Shown here in pieces: positions 12,715 through 25,231 of a DNA stretch of 64,000 bases. The first letter of the stretch is position 1; every line of letters begins with the position of its first letter. This DNA is from Narthecium ossifragum (lineage: Eukaryota; Streptophyta; Magnoliopsida; Dioscoreales; Nartheciaceae): positions 27,567,434 through 27,631,433 of the forward strand of contig OY986969.1 of assembly GCA_963920575.1 (NCBI GenBank). Reading direction: 5' to 3'. Position numbers and translations under genes: made by a program. The notes under the pieces were generated by a model that made no database searches, was not told the origin of the DNA, and saw nothing but the letters and a program-made list of their open reading frames with translations.

Positions 12715-15700
12715 TCTTATCTATTTCACACAGCTAACGAACGATCAAGAACGCAGTACGTCTATATATAATATTACAGATCAGAATATATCCCAAATAT
12801 ATTATCTATTTAGACTTTAATTTGTTTGTAGCTGGATTGTAAACCCATTACCCATGCATGTATATAATCTGAATTTCTAATAAACTAGTACGTACTCTAT
12901 CGTCTCTGATTTTTGCGTGCCTTTCACTCTTTCTAATATATACACACATGTTTATATATTTAAAAGTATTAGCGATTAAGTTGCAAGAATTCGGGCGGTA
13001 TTTATATCTGTTGATCATATATATATGCTTCCAGTTTACGTGGATATGGGAGGAGTTAGACTTGACAATCTTTGGGCTTGTTGTTCTCGACTTCTCTGTA
13101 TGGTTTCTGTGAGGTACGTTGGGGATGAGGGGCCATTGATGAGCATTTGGCCAGTGGGAGATGAGGATGATGGATAAGATGTTGCCGGCTCTGCTTTTGG
13201 AAATATCAACTCCCAAACAAAGTCTTTGGTTTGGTTAGGTTGGCCGATGAAGAGACAGACTGATACGGATAGGTGAGGGCGAGCCACTAGTTTAGTTGTG
13301 TGCATCGTCAGCCCAGCTAACAAAACTATTTGACACGCGATCAAGGCTTAATGTGTTTCCCGTATATATATATATATATATATATTGTAGAGCCTAGCAA
13401 GCTAGCTTTGAGAGATCTAGACCTTTTGAAATCATGTGACATTTCGAGAACAAACCTATACAACTCAAAAGTATCAGCGATTAATTGCTTTCGAAGCAAG
13501 AAGAACTGCTCGGTTCGTTCTTGTTTTTGTCGAGCTTACGGCCCAACCCATTACTCGTGTTTCTCGGGTTCTTTTAGGCGTAAACAAATTCATCAATCAG
13601 ATTTTCAAGTCCAATCATTCAATCAATCAATAATAGCTTCCTCACCGTCAAATTAGCGGTCCTTGGAAGGATTGGAAAGGTCGACCTACCATTATTAATC
13701 GATCACGGGTAGTAAAGTAGACGCTCTCGATTGGTGGTGGTCGAGGTGATTCAGGTGAAACCCGGACAGACTACTGTTGATTGTAATAATGGCCACAAGA
13801 ATCTCTTGCATGTCAGCCCCAATCTACACTTTGTCAGTGGTTGTTTTTGAACTGATCTGCTCTCTATGTTACTCTTCAGATTCTTCAAATCTCATTCAAA
13901 AGGGAAGCATGGGACCAACTGAGCTAGGAGCAATGATCTTATGAAGTATTGCAGATTAGGATTCTTTTGTATGAAACAAAATTCTTGCTCATTGTTAGAT
14001 AAGAATTATAAAATTATACCGTCTGTATTCCAAGAGTTTTCAAGGTTTTTGGTCTTTTAAATGTTGCATATCTATATGCATTGAAAATGACTGAATCTTT
14101 TTTAGTGGTATTTGAGTTTGACACTAGGCATTCGTTTCTGTGCTTGAGATCTTGATAATAACATATATATTTTGATTAGTTAGTAGGATATAGTAGGATG
14201 ATTATACATCATATGATCATGATCTCTTCAATTCAAATGTCATCATCCTTATATGATAGTATGATTATACATCATGTATCATATTTTGTAGTCCAAGCCT
14301 TTTCAAGGCTCAACTCATCAAAAAAAAAAAAAAACGGTCATGATCTCTTTAATCCAAATGTGACAAAACATCCCACACATGAGTTCGGTTAGTTATAAAA
14401 TAACCGACTAAAACGTGGAGGTCGTTCAATCCAATGCTAGATAAACTTCACCTCAACTTTCCTAGGGGCGCTTCCATCGTGCCCCCTTATCACCTCCCTG
14501 GTCCATCGATATTGATTGCTTTGGATCGGCGTCCCAACAGGCGTAAAGCTTTGCGAACCTCGATGGCGAATCTTGGGTTTCTCATAGATTTTAATTTGTT
14601 CGGTGGGTTTTAATCCGATGTTGGCACGCTGGGCACTGTCAAAATCGCAGCTTTGGTTGGTTTTTTTTTATCGATTTAGGATGTTGGTACTTGTGGTTTT
14701 ATCGGAAAGAGGTGAATTTGATGCTTGGTTGTGCATGTGTTCAGGTGGGATTAGAATTTGAGGTTGTGAGTATCAGATTGGATATTATTAATTAGATAGA
14801 TTGCAGGTGAGTTCTTTGGATTGTTATGGCGACAGAAGTATTAGTGAGAAGATGGAAAAGGGAGCATGTGCGTTATGGATCAATAACTCAACCAGCTCAT
14901 AGAGGTGAGGATGAAAACCTGGCGGTCAGCATTGCATCACAAGACAGGCTGTTTTCTTGACCGACGGTTTCCATTTTCAGGAGTGATAAAGGAACCTCCA
15001 AAGAACAGCGGGCATAATCCGAAGAGCGCTGAGCCATTTTCACAGAGTCGGTACGCAGAAAGGTTTTGTCAAATGCACCCCCCCCCACATTCCTTTTCAC
15101 AGAGCATCAGAGATTCACCATACAATATCAAAGATTTGAATGGTTTTGAAAAATAGATCCCACCGGCCATAATCCACTCAAAAAAAGCACCAAAATTATC
15201 TCCCTTGTCCCTAGAGTGGATGTGGATGGTGTAGCACGGTGGTGTCAGTACCCCGGGAAGGGTCTCGTGCAGCCCCGGGAGCAGTCTCACTGTCTTAGTG
15301 GAATGTAATTTTGCCGAAGCAAAAAAAGAAAAGAAAAAGGAATAAAAATACTTATTGGCAAAAAAAATTATTTCAAAGTTACCGGAAGTCATTTAACAAT
15401 CCCATGATACAATGTTGACAGGACCATACGCGACAAAATCTAATGAACTGTCTAAGCAATCTAGTAAGATATTTTCTTCAGTCTCACAATAGGAGAACAT
15501 GTACCTAGAAGAAGGCACCTCTCAGAAGAAACTTTACTGCAACATGAGCCCTGGACTTCTGCTGATCAGAAACCTGTAACTACATCAGTGCATCTGCTGC
15601 AAAGCACATAATGTTACGCAACTGCTCCACAAAACCTGTACAGAAATTACACGTAAGCTGCATGAAATTAGGTTGACACACAAGCAGGAATACCTGGACC

Positions 15701-16578
15701 TGCAAAAACTTGAACATCATGTAAGCACTCAATTTTCCAAAAGAAATTCGAAAAGGACTAACAGAGGAAAGAAAAGAACTAACCATGGACTCGTGTATTA
15801 GAGTGACCAGAGTAATAAAGGCATGCAAACACAGCAAACTAGTGTTCAAGCACTCATAAAGAATTGATCATCATGAAATTTACAAAAGAACTTCTTTTGT
15901 TTTCCTTGGAATTGCCAAGTCAAAGTTGGTAATCTTCCAATTTACTGTCAAATGGATAATCCGAACTTGATATTCTCGTTACAAATACTAAAATGTATGA
16001 AAGCAAACTTGGGAATTTACGAATTTGGCCTTTTCAAACCATGAAAACCAACTTAGTAGAAGAAAGGAGGAAAACACTAGTTGAACCATAATTCACCGTA
16101 AATTATGTCATTGCTTGGAACACAGAATCTTAAATGCAAAATTTCAAAAGTCATTTTTTCAAACTCGGCAAGCATATAAAACAATGCCCTTTCACAGGTT
16201 GCATGCTTTTGATGCAGTGGTGCAATAAGCACTTGGTGAGAGCCAAAAACAACAAACACTAGACTCTCAAATCTTCTGAAAACAACCACTAATGGCCAAA
16301 ACAAACCATGCATATATGCACATCGGTGATGAGCAATCCAAAAAAAATATGAAAGAAGGTAAAAAAAAAGGTTAATATAAAAAAGAAAAAAGTTTTATGC
16401 ATTCCACAGCACAAGACTTTGAACCTGCAAACCACCTGCACAGTGGAAAATGGCTTGTAAGCTACATTTGTTAAAACAGTTGGCTTGTGAAAATGCAACC
16501 CCATCCAGTTATCAAGCAGAGAAAATCAAAGTTTTTATTGGGGCATACCATACACAGATAGGCTCAGTAGTCATCTCC
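12715..16578. other. intergenic, no confident gene
   Basis: AT-rich sequence between the DUF7054 gene and the minus-strand U2AF35 gene. It includes a TA microsatellite at about 13,363-13,384. The stretch 14.45-14.65 kb has a 5'-UTR-like look, followed by a possible splice acceptor near 14,810. The 3' UTR of U2AF35, possibly with its own intron, should occupy the right end: a minus-strand AATAAA lies at about 16,531-16,536. Confidence 0.4.
14825..14959 (+). other. possible 44-codon ORF after a splice-like acceptor
   Basis: An ATG in a reasonable context (GTTATGGCG) opens a 44-codon frame ending in TGA. It sits about 15 bp after a TTGCAG acceptor-like site, and GC-rich, 5'-UTR-like sequence lies ~300 bp upstream. 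The peptide is hydrophilic and basic at its start and matches nothing I recognise. It may be a non-coding transcript, a decayed gene or chance. Confidence 0.15.
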
Positions 16579-18537
16579 TTAATCCTGCCGAGGTTGATCA
16601 GGATAGTGCCCACCATTCTGATGATGGCCATCGGTGACATCATTATTGGTGCTGAGTTTCTTTGAACCAGAATATGTCTGCTCTCTTTCTCTGTTCCATT
16701 GTTCAATCTTGGCCCTCCGTTCAGCACTACCTTCCCTGATCAGGCTCCTATTCTGCCTTCCTCCAGGGCTCCTACCTCTCTTATGCCCTGGGCTTCGGCT
16801 CCTGGGCCTCCTACTTCGTTCTTCATAGGACCTATCTCTCTCATCATAATGCTTCACATGGTCACGGCCATAAGGGCGCTCTTCATGGCTTCGGCGCCTG
16901 TAAGGACTGCGGCTTCTGCTATGCCTTCGCTGATACCTCCCAAATAGCTGCCGCCTCAAATCTCTGGGAAAAAAGGAACACCCAAATGACCATTATTAAA
17001 ACAATAGCTGACTTAGCTAATAAGGAAAGGGGGGTCATCATACCTGCTAATCTTTTTTAAATGCATGAAGTTGCAGTAACCACCACGATTGCATGTGTTC
17101 TCTTCATACTGTCTACATGTAGCCTCGCGAAAATCTGTGACTGGAGAGAAGTCGACAATAATTGGACGCCCTAGAACAAAAATTCAATTCAAAACTGTCA
17201 GAGAGCTCAAAATTAAAGAATGCATTCATCTAGAATGCAAAAGCATAACTGGACTTAAATATTTCTAACATGATACAACCTGCATAGAATCTTCCGGTTA
17301 GATTGCGAAGGGCGTTAGCAGCATACTCTTCTTCCTTAAACTGGACATATACATTACCCACCTGCAATTGAAACACATAGAAATGAAACTCATGTATGAG
17401 AACATGAAAAAAGGAACCATTGAGCTAAAGATGATACCATGTGGTCAGCCAAATTATCACATATGTTCAGGCTCTCAATTTCACCATACTTGCTCAGCTC
17501 TTCAAATAAATCTTCATAAAAATCCTGTTGGAAAAAAGAAAATGTCAACCGGTGGAAGTGTATGGCAGGAGCTGAGAAAATCTTATCTTTTCTCTTCGAA
17601 CAAACATATCTTTGGATTGCAATTAAGAACAACCATATTCATGAGGCATCATATAAAAATTCATGAGGGCAGTAAAGCAAGATGCTTCCCTTCTGCGGAT
17701 GCTGATGTTCGATCTATGCGCTAAAGGATCTCAAAGTGGCCAACAAAATCCTTGCTTCCTCATGATGTAACTCCCCAAAGGCATAACAATTGCTCATGCT
17801 ATAGTTCCCAACAACAATAACAGCTCACATAGTCACCCATTTCCCACTGAAATTCAAGTAATCGTGCTCGGTTAAAATAAGTCGCCACATATTGCCAAAC
17901 CAATTATCACCACAACCTATTATAGGTCTGCTTTCTTGTAGAACTGGTAAACCAATCCAATCAGACAGCAGATAGCACACCAAGATCCTACATGGGATGG
18001 ATTCCTACTATTTAACAGCCTACCAAACTTAATTGTTAACCTAAATAAAAAAGTGGGCAGTGAAATTCCATTCGTCCAAGGTCAATGGGTATCCAATTAG
18101 CTATTCTACCACAGTTGATATGGTTTGTCTATAAATCCTCGCTATTAAAGCAACCAATAATATGCCCGTGGTAAGTAAGAACCAGATCGACATCCACCCC
18201 AGCCCTAGGGATGACTGGCGGGACGCAACCAAACGAGATATGGTACCGGAGTTAATAAGACGAAGAAGAAATTAAAAGAAGGAGCGATTTGATCGGATAC
18301 CTCGAAGTGGTCCTGGATCTTGCGGGGATCGATGGGGTTACCCTGGGCGTCGACGCCGGGCGTGATCATGTCGGGGCGCTGGTACATGTTTGAGAGGAGG
18401 AGGGTGGGGCTGATGCTGGGTTTGGTGTGGAGGCGGGAGCAGCGATCCCCGTGCCGGCACGCCCCAATCTTGAAGTAGAAGGGGCAGTTCACCCGGTCCT
18501 TCTCCGTCCCAAAGATCGATGCTAGGTGCTCTGCCAT
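16579..18537 (-). CDS. U2AF35: U2AF35, small subunit of U2 snRNP auxiliary factor
   Basis: Five coding exons on the minus strand: 18301-18537, 17438-17524, 17280-17361, 17044-17170, 16579-16963. Together they are 918 nt, 305 aa. It binds the AG at 3' splice sites with U2AF65 during early spliceosome assembly in the nucleus. Domains in order: start [20 protein letters not shown]; a first CCCH zinc finger, [20 protein letters not shown] (about residues 18-37); the U2AF-homology RRM across exons 1-4 ([19 protein letters not shown], then [13 protein letters not shown], then [17 protein letters not shown]); a second CCCH finger, [19 protein letters not shown]; then an Arg/Ser-rich tail with [10 protein letters not shown] and [13 protein letters not shown]. 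Length fits the plant family. The 776-bp first intron is the largest. No defects were seen. Confidence 0.95.
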
Positions 18538-18791
18538 CCAATAAGCCTTCGCCGCCTACGGAGGCAACAACGCTTTTCTGATAGGATATCAATAGGGACA
18601 AGATGGAGGAGAGAGAGAGAGAGTACTGAGACTAGAGAGACACAGAGAAGGGAATGCGAGAAGGACGATCAGACAACCAGAGTCGATTCCTTAAGATGTA
18701 TTTAGCTTAGCTGCCTATGAAAGGAGGAGCCCAGAACTCCTTTGGTAAAGACTTTATACTTAATAATATTGCCGCACAGCTAAACAAGTGA

Positions 18792-18874
18792 GCTGGTTTG
18801 CCCGAGTGGTTAAGGGGGAAGACTTAAGATCTTCTGCACAGAAGTGCGCGTGGGTTCGAACCCCACAGCCAGCA
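18792..18874 (+). tRNA. tRNA-Leu (anticodon UAA)
   Basis: This is an 83-nt class II tRNA. The acceptor arm pairs GCTGGTT with AGCCAGC, followed by discriminator A. The D-loop contains GAGTGGTTAA. The anticodon stem GAAGA/TCTTC encloses the loop CTTAAGA, so the anticodon is TAA. There is a long variable arm, and the T arm is GTGGGTTCGAACCCCAC. No intron is present. A short T run follows at once, as expected for a Pol III terminator. Confidence 0.95.
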
Positions 18875-19432
18875 TTTTCTTTAAATTATATTTTCTGAAT
18901 AGTGTTTTGGTTCCCGTGTGGTTGTCGTTCCCAGCAGGATCCGCGGTTTTCTTTTTATTCACTATCCCCAAATTTAAAAAATATAATTTAGAAAACGCAA
19001 GCTTTCATAGCCTTAAACTTATTTTTTAAATATATGTTTAAATTTAAAGAATGAAGGTATCTAATAGCTTCTTTATCCCTAATTCCCTAAATATAGAAAA
19101 TATGTTTAAATTAAAAGAATAAAGATCATTCCTTTGACTTCTTTTTTTTTTTTTTTTTCCTTTTTCCTTTTCTGTCTCTTTCACAATGGAATTAAAAAAA
19201 AAACGGCAGAATTAGCACGACACAGTCTGTCAGATACTGCCTGCCAGAAGGACACATACGTGGAGACCAATCCTAAATCTCAGCATCAAACCCAAATGCT
19301 TCCTGGCCGTCGGCATCCCCGATTCGCACCCTCTCCTCCTGGATCCGCAATTCACAACAAACTCACCTCGCGGCTCGCGCAATCACAACCTCTTATCCTC
19401 AGTCCTCTCCCTCTGCAACCTACGACCGTTCA
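18875..19432. other. tRNA terminator and PRXIIE upstream region
   Basis: AT-rich with a T(18)-type run near 19,141-19,158. The last ~130 bp before the peroxiredoxin ATG turn C-rich and probably form its 5' UTR. No further gene is seen. Confidence 0.45.
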
Positions 19433-20125
19433 ATGACGATGGCCGTCGCAGCATCCGCGACCGCGGTTAAGCTCCTGAGCCCTGTGGCCCTTTCCTCCAC
19501 CGTGCGCCTCCGCCCCATCGCCGCCGCCGGCAATCCCCTTCGCCTCCTTACCCGTCCCGCCTCTCTCCGAGTCACCCGCCTATACCGGCCGCCGAGGTTC
19601 TCCTCCTCAGCGACCCCGGTCGCGCAAGCTGCCACCATCTCCGTCGGCGACAAGCTCCCCGATGCCACACTTTCTTACCTTGACTCCGCCGGGGAAGTCC
19701 AGACCGTGACGGTTTCGGAGCTCACCATGGGAAAGAAGGCCGTCCTCTTCGCGGTCCCCGGGGCCTTTACCCCTACATGCTCCCAGAAGCACCTCCCCGG
19801 GTTCGTGGAGAAGGCCGGGGAGCTGCGGGCTAAGGGAGTGGACACTATCGCTTGCCTCTCCGTTAACGATGCCTTCGTCATGCGGGCGTGGAAGGAGAAC
19901 CTCAAGGTTGGGGACGAGGTGATGCTGCTCTCCGACGGGAACGGGGACTTTACGAGGGCCCTTGGTGCGGAGCTGGACCTACGGGACAAGCCCGTTGGCC
20001 TGGGGATAAGGTCCAGGCGCTACGCCTTGCTCGCGGAGGACGGGGTCGTCAAGGTTCTCAATCTGGAAGAGGGAGGCGCCTTCACCTCCAGCAGTGCTGA
20101 AGACATGCTCAAGACCCTTTCCTAA
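19433..20125 (+). CDS. PRXIIE: peroxiredoxin IIE, chloroplast (thiol peroxidase)
   Basis: A single-exon gene of 230 aa. The first ~65 residues are rich in Ala, Ser, Arg and Pro with few acidic residues, as expected for a plastid transit peptide. The mature part starts near [13 protein letters not shown]. It has the peroxidatic motif [17 protein letters not shown] with its catalytic Cys, and a second Cys in [10 protein letters not shown], the arrangement of atypical 2-Cys type II peroxiredoxins. Later family landmarks are [24 protein letters not shown] and the C-terminal EDMLKTL. Family members reduce H2O2 and alkyl hydroperoxides using thioredoxin or glutaredoxin in the stroma. The coding region is strongly GC-rich against AT-rich flanks, typical of high-GC3 monocot genes and not evidence of transfer. 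Confidence 0.95.
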   Translation: MTMAVAASATAVKLLSPVALSSTVRLRPIAAAGNPLRLLTRPASLRVTRLYRPPRFSSSATPVAQAATISVGDKLPDATLSYLDSAGEVQTVTVSELTMGKKAVLFAVPGAFTPTCSQKHLPGFVEKAGELRAKGVDTIACLSVNDAFVMRAWKENLKVGDEVMLLSDGNGDFTRALGAELDLRDKPVGLGIRSRRYALLAEDGVVKVLNLEEGGAFTSSSAEDMLKTLS

Positions 20126-22004
20126 GTATATGAGGGACGACGGACACTCCTTTTCTAGTCTCTAGACTCTCTACTGCGGCGGATCAGGTTTCTTGTTTGT
20201 TGTCCTCTGTTCTTCTTCTTCTTCTCTACCATGTCAGACCATGCTAGAAGTTTTCTCTTCATGCTAGTTGCAATGTTAGAACAACTTCTTCTATGAGTAC
20301 ATCTTGCTCTATATGTAGCTTAAGGAATCAACTCTGGTTGTCTGATCGTCCTTCTTAGCAGTGCCTTCATCTGTATTATTGTTGAATGGTTCTATGTTTT
20401 TCCCTACACTTCCAGTCTACCATGTGAATGTTAAAATGCCAACTCTCTCTAGTTAAGCAAATAGTCAGAGTTACATCAATTTCGTGAGTCAAGTACCGCC
20501 TAATTGCAAAATATAGCTGGTCTTACCCGCTGCTATACACGATTCACCAGGGAACAAATCATTCTTGATGGCGGGATTGCATTCCATTATACATTCTTAA
20601 GAAGAAGCTATGGCACACAACTGAATCACAAAAAAGAGTTTCATGCAGTTTATCGGCTTGGTTGTTATGCTGTTCAATTCAAACCAGTATGAATTGGCGA
20701 AGGTTGTGAGTTGTTTAGGACTAATCAGAAGTCCTACCATGGTGCCTTTGATGACTTGGATTGACATTGGCTAGGTATTACCTGCCTTATATCCATGTCG
20801 GAGATATGCTTTTCTTCATTCTGAGACTCTAGCAGCATGAACACACTCGCCAAAATCTTGGTGTATAGATTGAGACTCCTGTCTCATATCATAGCAGCCT
20901 TTATTAGATAGTATTATTACAATGATGGCCTCCACTACTTTTATTGGAAGAATTGCGCCTCTCTGACCATCAATGTCTAATTGTTTGAATGCCTCATTCT
21001 TTGGGCGCATCTGGTACCCATGATTGCACAGTTCTTCAATTACTCTGTCTTCTGCTCATTTTTCTCATTAATACGGATGATTGCATATACTTAAAACAAG
21101 CCTGCAGTGTACAGTTATGAATATGCACAAGGATCTTTCCCTTAGATTTTCTCTTATATGTGGCGTGCTCATTCCTTCAGTTTTATGAGGTAGCTATTGC
21201 TGTTTCATCTCTCCCATTCCTTTTGGACAGCAGTTTTCTCCTTCCTATATAGTGATTGCAACAACTACAGATGGCACTTTGAAATTTAACTTCACCCTTG
21301 CACATGTATTGCTGCTGCTTAGTCGTATCTACTTATTCCCAAATATTCATTGCATTCTCTGCTGGAAATTCCAAGATGCCTTATATTGTAGAAATATTAT
21401 ACATGCGATCTACATGATTCATCTCAGAGTCAATGATTGTTCTTCGTCCTTTGTGGCTATTGACTGCAAAAATCTAAGTTCCTATATGAATTCCAAATCT
21501 TCTAGTTTGTTGACTGACTTTGACTAGACTTAATGCAGACGGCTTAGATTCCATTTCGCTCGTTCAGCTTCCTGCAAATAATATTGGATGTGCAGATGAA
21601 TAGCGCTTATGATGAGTAGATTCTCCATGGAAAGGAGTTTCGCCTTACCTACTTGACATCGGGCTAACCAATTGGTTCATAGATTGACCTACATAATGTT
21701 ATCACATGCTGCATGCCGTTATTCATTTCTCATTCAGCTCCTCACTGCTCACACAATCCTTTTAACTTTTATTTTTGACTATGTGGATGATTGATGTGCT
21801 CCAATAAAATTGGATTAGCATGTGTTCTAGTTTTTTTCTTCATGGAGTACCCCTTGGTCCAGATATTTCCTGAAAAGACTTGTTATTATTTTTCACTAGC
21901 TTTCTCTTTCTCCACATCAGGAACACAGAAATGCTTCTGGGCCTTCTTTTTTGCGACGTCTAAATGAATCTGACACATACCTTAAGATGATCTGGTTACG
22001 TTTA

Positions 22005-22157
22005 GGGCCCGTTTGGATTGAGAATATGATAAATTTGCATAATGGATAAAGTAAAAGTTATGCAAGCATCAAAGGTAGTTATGTAAGATTGTGGATAAAG
22101 TGTAATTGGATGCATAAATGAGGTTCATGCATATTTATCCTCAATCCAAACATGCCC
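22005..22157. mobile_element. Tourist-type MITE (PIF/Harbinger-like)
   Basis: A 153-bp element starts GGGCCCGTTTGGATTGAG and ends CTCAATCCAAACATGCCC. A TTA flanks it on both sides (22002-22004 and 22158-22160). The interior is AT-rich and non-coding. Confidence 0.85.
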
Positions 22158-23234
22158 TTAGTTTCTGGATGATTGACATAGGACTAATTGGCCTTGAGAA
22201 TTTGAGATAGAAACAGCCAAGGTATTCCACTGCATGGAGAGTTGTTGAGTTGCAATCCATGTATGGACTGCATGATTTGGAGCCCTCTCTTGCAGAGTGA
22301 GACTTTCCCATCTTCCTCAATAGATGCGGTACTTGAGTCCACATGGATACAAATGCTGCTCCTTTTTCTCATGTCGTGCAGCCCATAAGGCGCAATTCAT
22401 TAAACACTATATATTTGCACGGTGGATATCTTTTACTTTGGAAGAGTAAGTTCAGGTTCTGAGCAGATGACAGGTTGTCAGAAATTCTTAACGGAGATCA
22501 TTCATCTCTCTCCACAATGTCCATCTCCTGTGGATCTCTGCACCGCATAGCTATGTAGCTTCTTAGAGTTCATCATGCAAGATTTCTGCATTTTAATCAT
22601 ATTGCCTGTCGACTTGAGTAAATGATCACAATAGGAATATCTATATGGTCGTCTGCGTCCCTGCATATATATATATATGTATGTATCTTACAAGTCTGAT
22701 TTGGTCTTTTGTTTAAATATTGAACAAAAATTTGATCAAAGCTGACTTTGTGTTTGTGTGGGCATTGGGCAAACGAACCTTGTAACATGACAATTACAAA
22801 AAGTTCTAAAAGAGAATTCGAATCCAACACCTCGTTCCTGAGGTCCTAAGTCTTTACCTATGCAACATGCATGATTTCATAACTTGGATAAATGACTGTC
22901 TAATACACCTGCAATGCGCTTCACCCTTTGAAGCTTATCTGCTACCATTGGAGTTTCCTCTTTCTAGGTGGAAGAAGCCAGGGAGTAGAGATGAGATCAT
23001 CATCATTTCCCTGCACCTGGCATCTGTAGTGTTTCTCGCATTGAATTGATTGGTTGAAATATTATGTGCCTACCACTACCAGCCTGGTAGAGACAAGTGC
23101 TCAGGCTATTCCTATTTCCTTCCTTGCTGAATAAGACATCATTATTCATGGATCAATCCTTTTTTGTTGTGTCCACGCCGATAAAGCCCAGTGGTCATTA
23201 CGTCCTACCTATGTCGAAATTTTCTGCAAGGCCC

Positions 23235-23318
23235 TGTTGTAGGCCTCAGTCACTACCTCGTAGACGGACTGGAGATTGTTGTAGGCCTCAGTCACTACCT
23301 CGTAGACGGACTGGAGAT
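23235..23318. repeat. perfect 42-bp tandem duplication
   Basis: Two adjacent copies (23235-23276 and 23277-23318) begin TGTTGTAGGCCTCAGTCAC and end ACGGACTGGAGAT. By eye they are identical, so the duplication is probably recent. It lies in intergenic sequence. Confidence 0.9.
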
Positions 23319-24092
23319 CGGTCCCGATTGAGCCTTAATCTTCTCCTGGTATGTTATCATGTTTGTCAATGTGGCTCTACTACTCCCGGTCCCAGGCCAG
23401 CTTATTAATCTTTAAATTTTCCGGACATACAAATCTATAGAAAATCTTATGTTTATTATATTGTAGATTGTTTCCAAGCCATTTCTTCATCCCTCCGGCA
23501 TGGTGCTGCTGCTGCTGCCCCCACCTAGCTAGCGTGGTTTATGCCACTACCACCCACCCACCTGGCTTATGGCTACACCTACCCCTGAGATTTGAGAAGC
23601 AGCACCTTGTTGCCCTTGCCCCCTGTTTGGTTTGAGAATAGAAGAGGGGATACCCTTATCTCCAAACATAACAATGGAGATTCAAAAGATGAATAAAATG
23701 GGTTAAGGTGGGTCATCCTAAAAAAACGGGATATTACTTATGCTATTCTCATTTAACTCCATCCATATTTGTATCCACATCTCTATTTTTTTATTTAAAA
23801 AATAATACTTTGATCTATTCTCACTCATTATCTCAACTTTTCTAATCTCAAAATTCCTTAACTTTATCTCTCGTGTTGATTCACATGCATCTGCCTTGTC
23901 CCTATAGTTCACGTGTGTTTTAGAAAGTGATTGATTGAGATAAAAGAAGAAGCAGTGCGCCGTGGAGTCACGCATGACCATACAATACATGGACTTTGAA
24001 GTGATAATTTTAGGACTCAGGAGGGCTTGGGAGACACACATCATGCCATCTTGATCTGAAAGTTTAGAGATGGTCTGCTTGTTAGTCCTCGT

Positions 24093-24142
24093 GCATGGCT
24101 CATGGCTCATGGCTCATGGCTCATGGCTCATGGCTGATGGCT
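24093..24142. repeat. CATGGCT 7-bp microsatellite
   Basis: About six consecutive CATGGCT/CTCATGG units followed by degenerate copies (TGATGGCTGGCTG). It is a simple slippage repeat. Confidence 0.85.
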
Positions 24143-24709
24143 GGCTGTGGTGAAAAGCCCCACCGACAGTAGCTACTGTTAATTAATATCGCTGGCAATC
24201 GCAATAATTAAGATGAGCTCATCAGAAGGGGGCATTTAGGACTAATGCGATTCAATGTGAAATTGCCGGCGGAGAAATTTTTCATATGGCAGGCATGTGC
24301 CTGCATTCGCCGCTGGCGTGGACAGTCTGGAAGCATGTTATATGTGTTTTATTAGTTATGAGATCATGCACTCACTTGTAGCAGTCGAGAATAGTATTTG
24401 CCTGTAGGCTGATGAAATCGGATGATATCCGATATGGAAGCCATTCCTGGAGATTGTCAAAGCATAAAAAGGGTTGACCGATCCACCCAATAATGGAATT
24501 GAGGTAGGCTCTCTCTCTAATACTGGAATTAGGGTAGTGTGTATAATAAGCTTTGAGATCCGCCTAATACTGGAATTAGAGTAGGTTGTCTCTCTCGTGT
24601 GCATGGAACAAGAAAATAATAAGCTTCCCACACCCGATCTAATAAAAAGCTTTGGGTAAATTAGAGCATTCCCACCGCACTCGATCTTATAAAAAGCTTT
24701 TTGGGTAAA

Positions 24710-25040
24710 TTAGAGCATTCTCGATAGATTTCCTGTATCCCGTTCATGATCCATGAATTTAGAAAATACTACTATAAAACATAAAATAGGGAATGACATT
24801 GGGTCATGTTTTCTCATCATATTTCTTATACTTAGGGATAAGAAGTGGATAAGGATCTGATGTGAATGAAAATACGTTACTCTATCTATTGAACACATGT
24901 CAACTTTTAATATTATAGGAAATCAATAGAGGAAACCTATTGAGGGAATAGGGCAAAAAAACGATTCATTATACTGTAAAATGACGTTAAATCACACCAA
25001 AATAAGGATCGGGATATGGAATATGTTAAGAATGCTCTAA
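24710..25040. mobile_element. MITE-like element, TAGAGCATTC termini
   Basis: The left end TTAGAGCATTCTCGATAG and the right end AAGAATGCTCTAA form inverted repeats around an AT-rich, non-coding interior. About 47 bp before the left end, an extra copy of the boundary region (GATCT, AAAAAGCTTT, GGGTAAATTAGAGCATTC) forms an imperfect tandem duplication. The superfamily is not resolved and no clear target-site duplication is visible. Confidence 0.5.
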
Positions 25041-25231
25041 TGTGATGTGTAATGTCCTCCTACTCAAAAAAAATATCCTACTCTTTAGAGCACTTTTTTA
25101 AAGATCGAGACATGAAAGAAAATAAGAATATATGATTTCACATCATCGTCTTTTTGAATGAGATCGATTTTAGAAAATGAGATAAAGAATGGGTTTGAGG
25201 ATATGAAATCTATTGGATGATTTTTTTTAAT

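Larger units (their letters stand above)
20126..25231. other. 5 kb without a recognised gene
   Basis: The first few hundred bases are probably the PRXIIE 3' UTR. The rest is AT-rich with short unrelated ORFs, a Tourist MITE (22,005), a 42-bp duplication (23,235), a CATGGCT microsatellite (about 24,093), and repeat-rich sequence plus a MITE-like element at 24.5-25.04 kb. No exon series, tRNA or intact transposase was found on either strand. Confidence 0.5.

Noticed and set aside
22597..24110. Several 77-130 codon ORFs in the 22.6-24.1 kb region
   Set aside because: They are AT-rich with random composition, and no exon junctions or recognisable motifs were found on either strand.
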